From positions 1 to 64,000 of the forward strand of contig JAUNPU010000020.1 of the NCBI GenBank assembly GCA_030536555.1: 64,000 nucleotides of DNA, read 5' to 3'. Within the stretch, counting starts at the first letter, position 1. The number at the start of each line of letters is the position of its first letter. The notes beneath the pieces are model-generated. The model made no database searches, was not told the DNA's origin, and saw only the letters and a list, made by a program, of their open reading frames with translations. Made by a program: the position numbers and the translations under genes. Source of the DNA: Eubacteriales bacterium. Its GTDB lineage: Bacteria; Bacillota; Clostridia; Lachnospirales; Lachnospiraceae. This document shows positions 57,796-64,000 of this stretch, piece by piece.

Positions 57796-59081
57796 TGGGT
57801 GCATTATTAGTTGTTATGTTCGTTGTTTTCGTAGCCATCGGCGTACCGATTTCCTTCGCGCTGGGCGTGGTGTCTTTCGTAGGTATCAACTCCATGGGAA
57901 CTATCCCGAATATCGTTGTATTTACCAAGATGTTCAATGGTCTGAACAGCTTTACGCTGCTGGCAGTGCCGCTGTTCATTCTGGCAGCAAACCTGATGAA
58001 TGAGGGTGCGATCACCGAGAAGCTGATCGACTGCTGTAACTCCATGGTAGGTCACTTCCGCGGCGGTCTGGCATATTCCAACGTACTGGTATCCATGATC
58101 TTCGCAGGTATCTCCGGTTCCTCTCAGGCAGATACCGCAGGTGTAGGTAAGATCTTTATCCCGGCTATGGAGAAGCAGGGCTATGATAAGGGAACCTCTG
58201 TAGGTGTTACTGCGGCTTCCTCTACACTGGGCTCCATCATCCCGCCCAGTATCACCATGGTTGTATACGCAGGTATCGCCAATGTCAGCACGGGTGCGCT
58301 GTTCATGTCCGGTCTGGTTCCGGGAATCCTGCTTGGTCTTGCCATGATGGCAGTGGTTAAGTTCTACTCCAAGAGAAAGAACTTCCCGAAGTGTGAGCGT
58401 GTTCCGATGAAGCAGGTGATCAAGCAGACTATGGATTCTCTTCCGGCACTGCTGACTCCGATCATCCTGATCGGCGGTATCGTATCCGGTCTGTTCACAC
58501 CGACTGAGTCCGCAGCATTTGCATGTATTTACGCATTACTGATCGGTATCTTCTTCTACAAGACCATCAAGGTGAAGAACCTGCCGAGAATCCTGATCGA
58601 GACCATGAAGCTGTCTTCTCTGTCCCTGTTCGCACTGGCAACCGCTAACGCGCTGGGCGAGCTGTTAAGCTACTACCAGCTGAACGTGATCGTGCAGCAG
58701 TTCTTCATGAACATGGCTGGAGGTAAGCTGGTATTCCTGCTGGTGGTAGTTGCATTCTTCATGTTCGTAGGTACGTTCATGGATGCAGTACCGGCGATGA
58801 TCCTGTTCGTTCCGATCATTCTGCCGTCCTCGACAGCACTGGGCATCAGCCCGATCATCCTGGGCCTGATCATCGTAGTTACCCTGGCACTGGGCCTGGT
58901 AACCCCGCCGTATGGTCTGTGCCTGCTGATTGCATCCTCCATCAGTGGTATTACCATCGAGGATGCATTTAAGGGAACCCTTCCTTACTTCCTGTCCTCC
59001 CTGGCAGTTCTGCTGCTGATGGTACTGTTCCCGGATCTGTGGCTGGCAATCCCGGCTACCGTATTCCCGGGTCTGTTCTAA
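57795..59081 (+). CDS. dctM: TRAP transporter large permease (YiaN-like DctM)
   Basis: A 428-residue protein of normal length with the DctM motifs GISGSSQADTAGVGKIFIPAM, STLGSIIPPSITMVVYAG and FTPTESAAFACIYALLIG. It gives a direct contrast to the fused permease at 21020, which has the same core but carries two binding domains. Ends 49 bases before a strong terminator. Confidence 0.95.
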   Translation: MGALLVVMFVVFVAIGVPISFALGVVSFVGINSMGTIPNIVVFTKMFNGLNSFTLLAVPLFILAANLMNEGAITEKLIDCCNSMVGHFRGGLAYSNVLVSMIFAGISGSSQADTAGVGKIFIPAMEKQGYDKGTSVGVTAASSTLGSIIPPSITMVVYAGIANVSTGALFMSGLVPGILLGLAMMAVVKFYSKRKNFPKCERVPMKQVIKQTMDSLPALLTPIILIGGIVSGLFTPTESAAFACIYALLIGIFFYKTIKVKNLPRILIETMKLSSLSLFALATANALGELLSYYQLNVIVQQFFMNMAGGKLVFLLVVVAFFMFVGTFMDAVPAMILFVPIILPSSTALGISPIILGLIIVVTLALGLVTPPYGLCLLIASSISGITIEDAFKGTLPYFLSSLAVLLLMVLFPDLWLAIPATVFPGLF

Positions 59082-59130
59082 GGAACGGAATCTGATTTCT
59101 GAGATTGATTTTGAACGTGGTATAAAATAG

Positions 59131-59187
59131 AAAAGCCCGTTCGGTGCGAGTGAGTTGCCATCACTCAGGCACCGGACGGGCTTTTTT
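59131..59187 (+). terminator. Terminator of the reductase-TRAP operon
   Basis: AAAAGCCCGTTCGGTGC pairs with GCACCGGACGGGCTTTTTT; an extra GAGTGA/TCACTC helix sits on top. Long T-run. Confidence 0.92.
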
Positions 59188-59190
59188 ATA

Positions 59191-59310
59191 TCATAGGAAA
59201 TTTCGTCCTATGATACAAAAACGCTCCGCGAGGATGCGCACTCCGCGCTTAGGAAATATGGTTGCTGAAGCAACCGCGCTCCGGCGCGAGAGTCCGCAAG
59301 CGGACTCTTT
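59191..59310. repeat. String of five short palindromes
   Basis: Back-to-back small hairpins: TCATAGGA/TCCTATGA, a GCGCACTCCGCGC-type GC element, GGTTGC/GCAACC (59260-59275), GCGC/GCGC (59276-59287) and GAGTCCGC/GCGGACTC (59290-59307). No gene. It looks like a REP-type mosaic between convergent genes. Confidence 0.65.
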
Positions 59311-59331
59311 GTTGTGTTGCTGGCAGATCGA

Positions 59332-60972
59332 TTACAGTAAGTGTACTTTTTTGCACAGCCGCAGGAGCTTCCGTCCAAACGGCATTTCCGGCAGCTCTTC
59401 TTCTGTGACTGCTTTCAACAGGATGATCAGCATGCCGTACACGATCATGGCAAATGGTACGCTGATAAGAAGGGCAATCATATTGCTGGGAATCAGCGCG
59501 TGGATGCCGTGGTAGGCGGCCAGTGCGGCAGCGCCCATGATCAGGGCTGCAACCAGCGGTAATACGAACGTGGTCTTTACTTCCTGATGATAATGAAGCG
59601 CCCGTCCGATGGCAATCCAGTTCAGCACACAGACCACCAGGGCGAAGGTCACATTGCCGATGACCAGACCGTAGATGCCCATGTTCAGATATTGCAGCAT
59701 CACGTAGACCAGCACCGCATGGATCGCCAGTGAGATGGCGGAGTGGGTGACGGATTTGCGCATCAGGTCAATGCCCTGCAGCACCGCGTTGGTGACGGTG
59801 GACAGGGAGAAAAATACCACGGCAAAGGCACCGATCTGCATCAGGCTGGCGGTGAGCGCGCGGCTGTCCCGGAAAATCAGTCGCATGATCGGGGAGGCGA
59901 GAACACCCATACCGACCGCGCAGGGAATGGCAATCAACATGTTGAACTTGATGGTCAGACCGATCTTGTGCTGGACCTCAGCATGGTTCTGCCGGGTTCT
60001 GGAGCGGACAATGCTTGGAATCATGGAGGTTCCAAGGGACGATGCGATGGCGACCGGCACATTGGACAGCAGACGGTATTTGCCGCTGTAGATGCCGATC
60101 AGGGACAGCCGCTCCTTCTCGGTCAGTCCCTTGCCGCCCATGATCAGTCCGAACATGGAGTTGTCCACGGTTCCGCTGAGCTGGTACACAAACTGACTGA
60201 GGATAATCGGAGTCAGAGTCAGAATCAGCGCCGTGTATACGTTGGACCAGGACTCCACCGGAGTGCTCTGAGGTGTCAGGAACAGCTCTGCCCGCTGCTT
60301 CCGGTGCCGTATCATCTGAAGTGCCAGGAACAGGAAGGCAGCGATGGCTCCCACCAGAGTTCCCAGTGTGGCGCCGGCTGCGCCGTAGGAGGCAGGATTT
60401 TCCCGACCTGCAAACCATGTCATGCACAGGCAGGCAGCGGTGATGCTGACCGCAGCGTTGACAATCTGCTCAATGATCTGGGAAATGGAGGTGGGCACCA
60501 TATTGCCCTGTCCCTGAAAATATCCCCGAATCACGCCCATAACGGAAAATACCAGAATGGTCGGCGCCATGACCTTCAGCGGCAGCGCACTGCTGGGACT
60601 GTTGAAAATGTTGGTGGTGATCCAGTCCGCCTCCAGCAGCAGAAGAAGGGTCATCAGACCGCCGGCAATCAGCCCGAACAGCAGTCCGCTGCGGAAGATG
60701 CGCCGGGTGTCCTGATTTCTCCCCTGTACCCGTCTGGCGGCAATCAGCTTGGAGACTGCCAGCGGCAGGCTGTAGGAGGACAGGATCAGCCCCACATTGT
60801 AAATCTCGTGGGCGATGTTGAAATAGCCGATACCGTCATCCCCCAGCGTCCGGGTCAGAGGTATCTTGTAAAGCAGTCCGATGAACCGGACCACGATTCC
60901 GGCAGCCGCCAGGATGCTTCCCTGGACCAGAAAGTTGCCGGAGTCGGAGTGTTTGGATGTATTTGTGCTCAT
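59332..60972 (-). CDS. SpoVB/YtgP-family polysaccharide flippase (MATE/MOP-like)
   Basis: A 546-residue protein with about 14 membrane helices. The start NFLVQGSILAAAGIVVRFIGLLYKIPLTRTLGDDGIGYFNIAHEIYN and KVMAPTILVFSVMGVIRGYFQGQGNMVPTSISQIIEQ are typical of the SpoVB/RfbX-type members that move lipid-linked glycans. Adjacent genes give no clue to the glycan. Confidence 0.88.
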   Translation of the reverse strand: MSTNTSKHSDSGNFLVQGSILAAAGIVVRFIGLLYKIPLTRTLGDDGIGYFNIAHEIYNVGLILSSYSLPLAVSKLIAARRVQGRNQDTRRIFRSGLLFGLIAGGLMTLLLLLEADWITTNIFNSPSSALPLKVMAPTILVFSVMGVIRGYFQGQGNMVPTSISQIIEQIVNAAVSITAACLCMTWFAGRENPASYGAAGATLGTLVGAIAAFLFLALQMIRHRKQRAELFLTPQSTPVESWSNVYTALILTLTPIILSQFVYQLSGTVDNSMFGLIMGGKGLTEKERLSLIGIYSGKYRLLSNVPVAIASSLGTSMIPSIVRSRTRQNHAEVQHKIGLTIKFNMLIAIPCAVGMGVLASPIMRLIFRDSRALTASLMQIGAFAVVFFSLSTVTNAVLQGIDLMRKSVTHSAISLAIHAVLVYVMLQYLNMGIYGLVIGNVTFALVVCVLNWIAIGRALHYHQEVKTTFVLPLVAALIMGAAALAAYHGIHALIPSNMIALLISVPFAMIVYGMLIILLKAVTEEELPEMPFGRKLLRLCKKVHLL

Positions 60973-61066
60973 AAGTACAGGCTCCTCTTGTGTAAATGTC
61001 GAAATACATCGCGGCTGCAGGTGATGCGTGCCGCGCTACGGCTAGTATACCACAAATGGAGAAAAA

Positions 61067-62761
61067 TCATAGAGGAGATGTCAACTTCTGCTCAATCCAG
61101 TCCAGACGCTCTGCCATGGTTTTATGCGCAGCTGCGATGGAGGCGGGGCCGCCAGTCCGCAGTACCTGAGAGAACCAGTTCAGCAGCTGGTTCACCAGCT
61201 CGCGGTCCTCGCCCAGCGTCTCTTCATACAGCCGTTCTCCCCGGGACATCAGAAGCAGGTTTTCTGCCTGTTCCCGGGGCGGACATTTTAACGCCGACAG
61301 CTCCTGCATGCGTGCTTCCAGTTCCTCGGGGCTTAAGCGAATCTGCTCCTTGATGATGGTTGTCTCCACTTTCTGACCGAGCCGGTTCTGCACATCCACC
61401 TGAAGGATTCCGTTGATATCATAGGCGAAGCGGACAACGACAGTTTCCTGTCCGACAGGAGCAGGCGGGACGTTGATTTCCAAAGAACCCAGCCGCAGGT
61501 TGTTGTGGCAGTAGCGGGATTCTCCCTGAAAGATTTCTACTTTAATTTTAGTCTGCTGCTCCCCGGCGGTGAAGTAGACGCCGGAGCGGCTGACGGGAAG
61601 GGTGCTGTTGCGCTCGATGAGTGGAGACATCAGCGGATTTGAGGAATCGTCGTGATTGACGATGGCGACTCCCAGAGTAAAGGGGCAGATGTCGGTCAGC
61701 AGGACATCCCGGATGTCGGATTTCCGCTCCTTGATTCCGGCGTAGATACCGGCACCGAGGGCAACAATCTCATCTGGCTGCCCTGCAAGAAAGGGTTCTT
61801 TTCCCAGCGCCTGCGTGAGAAAACGGCGGACAACCGGCATTTTGCAGGAACCGCCCACCAGTACAATCTGATCAATGTCGGAGATATCCTTCCTGGCATC
61901 GGACAGGGCTTTGCGGGCCGCCTGCTCGATGCGCACCAGCAGAGGCGCACAGATTTCAATGAGCAGGGCCGGGGTCAGAATCAGTCCGAGGGTTTCTCCC
62001 TGAATCGGGTATTCCAGCATAGCAGCCGGTTCGGTGGTCAGGGTCCGCTTGCACTGCTCGCATTGCTTCAGCAGCCGGGTCTGCATCTGCTCGGACAGCA
62101 TGTCAAAGACCAGATTGTGCTGCTCACAGAAGTGCTCCGCGATGCGGCGGTCAAAGTCATCGCCGCCCAGATGATTGTCCCCGGCAACTGCCTGAATCTC
62201 GATGATCTGTTCAAAACATTCTACCACAGACACATCCAGCGTGCCGCCGCCAAAGTCGATTACCAGAAATTCACAGTTTTCCTCGCCGGTCTCCATGCGG
62301 CAGGCAAGGGCGGCTGCGGAGGGCTCATTGACCAGACGTTCCACCCGCAGTCCTGCAAGGGCCCCTGCTTCACGGGTAGCGTAGCGCTGCTCATCATTAA
62401 AATAGGCGGGAACACTGATGACCGCCTCCTCCACCGGCTCGCCCAGAAATGCTTCCGTGTCTGCTTTCAGCTGCTTTAGAATCAGAGCGGACAGCTCCTG
62501 CGGGGTGAAGGTCTGGTGGAAAAGCCGATAGCGCTGGCTGGTTCCCATGGCGCGCTTGAAGGAGGCGGCACCCTGATGCGGGTCCAGATACCGCTTCTCC
62601 TTTGCAGCCGCGCCGGTCCAGACATTCTTTTCTGTGTCAACGTAGACCACGCTGGGGGTAAGGTATGTGCCAAGGGTATTGGGAATCAGGACGGGTCTGC
62701 CGTCCTTCCACACAGCGGCAAGACTGTTGGTGGTGCCGAGATCGATACCGATAATAGCCAT
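61067..62761 (-). CDS. hscC: HscC-type Hsp70 chaperone
   Basis: A 564-residue Hsp70, close to the length of E. coli HscC (556) and shorter than DnaK. Nucleotide motifs GIDLGTTNS (5-13), VIDFGGGTLDVS and LVGGSCKMP are present; the substrate domain is short with the LTDICPFTLGVAI block. No DnaJ or GrpE lies nearby. It follows the unknown membrane protein gene by 52 bases and is probably co-transcribed with it. Confidence 0.9.
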   Translation of the reverse strand: MAIIGIDLGTTNSLAAVWKDGRPVLIPNTLGTYLTPSVVYVDTEKNVWTGAAAKEKRYLDPHQGAASFKRAMGTSQRYRLFHQTFTPQELSALILKQLKADTEAFLGEPVEEAVISVPAYFNDEQRYATREAGALAGLRVERLVNEPSAAALACRMETGEENCEFLVIDFGGGTLDVSVVECFEQIIEIQAVAGDNHLGGDDFDRRIAEHFCEQHNLVFDMLSEQMQTRLLKQCEQCKRTLTTEPAAMLEYPIQGETLGLILTPALLIEICAPLLVRIEQAARKALSDARKDISDIDQIVLVGGSCKMPVVRRFLTQALGKEPFLAGQPDEIVALGAGIYAGIKERKSDIRDVLLTDICPFTLGVAIVNHDDSSNPLMSPLIERNSTLPVSRSGVYFTAGEQQTKIKVEIFQGESRYCHNNLRLGSLEINVPPAPVGQETVVVRFAYDINGILQVDVQNRLGQKVETTIIKEQIRLSPEELEARMQELSALKCPPREQAENLLLMSRGERLYEETLGEDRELVNQLLNWFSQVLRTGGPASIAAAHKTMAERLDWIEQKLTSPL

Positions 62762-62813
62762 GAGAAGATCCTCCTATTTATGAACAGTTTGATTGTAGAA
62801 AAGCAGCGGGTGG

Positions 62814-63959
62814 TTAATGCTTTTGACTGGCAAGCAGCCAGTCCAGGGACTCTAAGGTGTCTGTCAGATACCGGATGGCAGCAGTCAGATCCTGGGGTTC
62901 CTGTGGAGAAAGCCAGTCCGTGCTGTGTGGGTCCGGACCGCAGACAATGTGGCTGACGAAGCGATTGCCGTCAAATCCGGCATCCGGGAGGAACTGCCAT
63001 TCACCGGTCTCGGGATTGTGTGTCAGCTTATAACCGGCATGTGGTGCATCCGGCTGTGGCTGACAGGTGCCTTCCATCAATGCCTTTGCTGTGGAGTCCG
63101 CGTCAAAGCCATGGCGCATAAGCTGAAACGTATCAGCGCCATGCAGGATGGTCAGGTTTAGCTCCGGCATGGTGCCCCGGAACTGATTTTCCCGGGTGTA
63201 ACGGAAATAGGTATCAGCCGACATGCACAGCCGCATAGCCAGCATGGGAATGTCCTCAACAGCCTGCCCCGCCAGCAGAATGTGTATCTGGCAGGTATCA
63301 TCGACCCAGATCTTCCCCGGAAGGAGGTTCTGCCGCGCCGCAGTCAGAAAGCATTCCGGAAGGTAGGTGTCGGCAAGAACCCGGTAGCTGTCATCGGAAG
63401 GCGTGTAGTCCAAGTAAAGCCGGAATGTGACGGTAACAGGCTCCGTGCCGGAGGAGCGGTATAAGGCAGCAGTGCTGTCTGCACCGAAAATATCGAACCG
63501 GGTGACGGCCTCGTAGATGGCAGGCTCCGATTCCGTGGCGTTCTGGATGCAGCGGATGGATGTTAAGGACTGATTGTCCATGCGCAGCAGACGACCGACC
63601 TCCAGCTCAAGCTCCTCCGGGGTATGGGCTGTGAAGGATTTGGTGTTGGTCGAGGTCCCTCTGTCGGTCGAAGAACCGCTGCTGGTCGAGGAACCGCTGC
63701 TGGTCGGGAATGCCAGTGTAAAACCGTAGTGGGATAGCCACTGCTGGAAATCGCTGATGTTGTGGTCGGATTCCCGGTGGAATATGACTTCGGAATCGGT
63801 GTTCCATTGTTCTGACATGCTGCTTTCTGCCTTCCGGGTATCCTTGCTGTCATTGGATTCATTCTGGGAGGAAAAATCCAGAAAAAGCATAGCCAGCAGG
63901 AGCAGAAGCAAACCCAGTCCAATTAAAATGAAGTTGAGTTGATGTTCCTGCTTTTTCAT
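62814..63959 (-). CDS. Membrane-anchored protein of unknown function
   Basis: A 381-residue protein not recognised. One N-terminal membrane helix (NFILIGLGLLLLLLAMLFLDFS, about 9-30), a polar linker, a low-complexity SSGSSTSSGSSTDRGTST stretch at about 87-104 and then a globular part to the end. It is co-directional with and close to hscC, so a partner or client of the Hsp70 is possible. The start ATG lies 41 bases from the window end, so upstream genes are unseen. Confidence 0.7.
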   Translation of the reverse strand: MKKQEHQLNFILIGLGLLLLLLAMLFLDFSSQNESNDSKDTRKAESSMSEQWNTDSEVIFHRESDHNISDFQQWLSHYGFTLAFPTSSGSSTSSGSSTDRGTSTNTKSFTAHTPEELELEVGRLLRMDNQSLTSIRCIQNATESEPAIYEAVTRFDIFGADSTAALYRSSGTEPVTVTFRLYLDYTPSDDSYRVLADTYLPECFLTAARQNLLPGKIWVDDTCQIHILLAGQAVEDIPMLAMRLCMSADTYFRYTRENQFRGTMPELNLTILHGADTFQLMRHGFDADSTAKALMEGTCQPQPDAPHAGYKLTHNPETGEWQFLPDAGFDGNRFVSHIVCGPDPHSTDWLSPQEPQDLTAAIRYLTDTLESLDWLLASQKH

Positions 63960-64000
63960 GACCTTTGGACCTCGCAGGGTCGTGGGGGAAATGCCGGTAT

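Noticed and set aside
59325..59340. GATCGATTAC near the LacI box consensus
   Set aside because: Lies at the 3' end of the convergent flippase gene with no promoter; likely chance.
59743..61353. Antisense ORF of 536 codons over the flippase and hscC end
   Set aside because: Spans two real genes and their gap, low-complexity composition, no start signal.

Overview
The window reads as chromosome of an anaerobic, gut-type Firmicute, most likely a Lachnospiraceae-like Clostridium. The grounds are the consensus sigma-A promoters, strong AGGAGG ribosome sites, many TRAP/TTT/ABC uptake systems, a YesMN-type two-component pair, a T-box leader, a split ThrE exporter, a PotCD fusion and an F-type ATP synthase whose c subunit carries the sodium-binding ligand set. 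No rRNA, tRNA, CRISPR array, phage gene or transposase was seen. The assignment to a family is an inference; no marker gene settles the species.

Layout. 1-5.1 kb: a cassette with a TctA-type permease (cut by the window edge and apparently frameshifted), an Old Yellow Enzyme-type Fe-S flavoprotein, a LeuC/LeuD-like hydro-lyase and a small XRE regulator; it looks richer in A/T than what follows. 5.1-6 kb: a histidine phosphatase. 6.2-13.6 kb: the complete ATP synthase operon atpZ-I-B-E-F-H-A-G-D-C with promoter and terminator. 13.7-20.8 kb: an Rpn-type nuclease-like protein, a flavin reductase with divergent HxlR regulator, a DUF3810 protein, a glycogen branching enzyme with a long Lys/Ala/Pro tail, and a LysE exporter. 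21-25.3 kb: an unusual TRAP transporter in which the large permease and two tandem substrate-binding domains form one polypeptide, read from a T-box leader whose specifier reads as isoleucine. 25.4-29.6 kb: yjjG-like, pyrC, a two-gene ThrE-type exporter joined by a chain of 10-codon mini-ORFs, and a metallo-beta-lactamase-fold hydrolase. 29.7-34.7 kb: the polyamine importer potA-potB-potCD behind its own XRE-cupin regulator. 34.8-39 kb: DUF1622, a lactonase-like propeller, aroC, rpiB and asnA.

39-59 kb is a sugar-acid and pectin-type catabolic region. It holds a 2-hydroxyacid dehydrogenase, an IlvD/Edd dehydratase, two roughly 93% identical ketopantoate-reductase-like paralogues 8 kb apart, a cyclase-family hydrolase, two GntR/FCD regulators, an orphan TRAP binding protein downstream of a YesMN pair, a GH28 polygalacturonase-like lipoprotein and a LacI regulator. 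The LacI gene is followed by a yiaK-yiaL-yiaO-yiaM-yiaN-like set (Ldh2-family reductase, YhcH protein, full TRAP transporter). Palindromic CAATCGATTG boxes at three promoters link the LacI protein, a first YhcH gene and the reductase-TRAP operon into one regulon. 59.3-64 kb: a SpoVB/MATE-like flippase, an HscC-type Hsp70 and a membrane-anchored protein of unknown function.

The strongest candidate for something new is the TRAP locus at 21.0-25.35 kb: a permease carrying two tethered, recently duplicated binding domains under an apparent isoleucine T-box. Other points are a histone-like tail on GlgB, an Ig-like insertion in PotA, the mini-ORF relay in the ThrE operon, and low-complexity in-frame inserts in several unrelated proteins.
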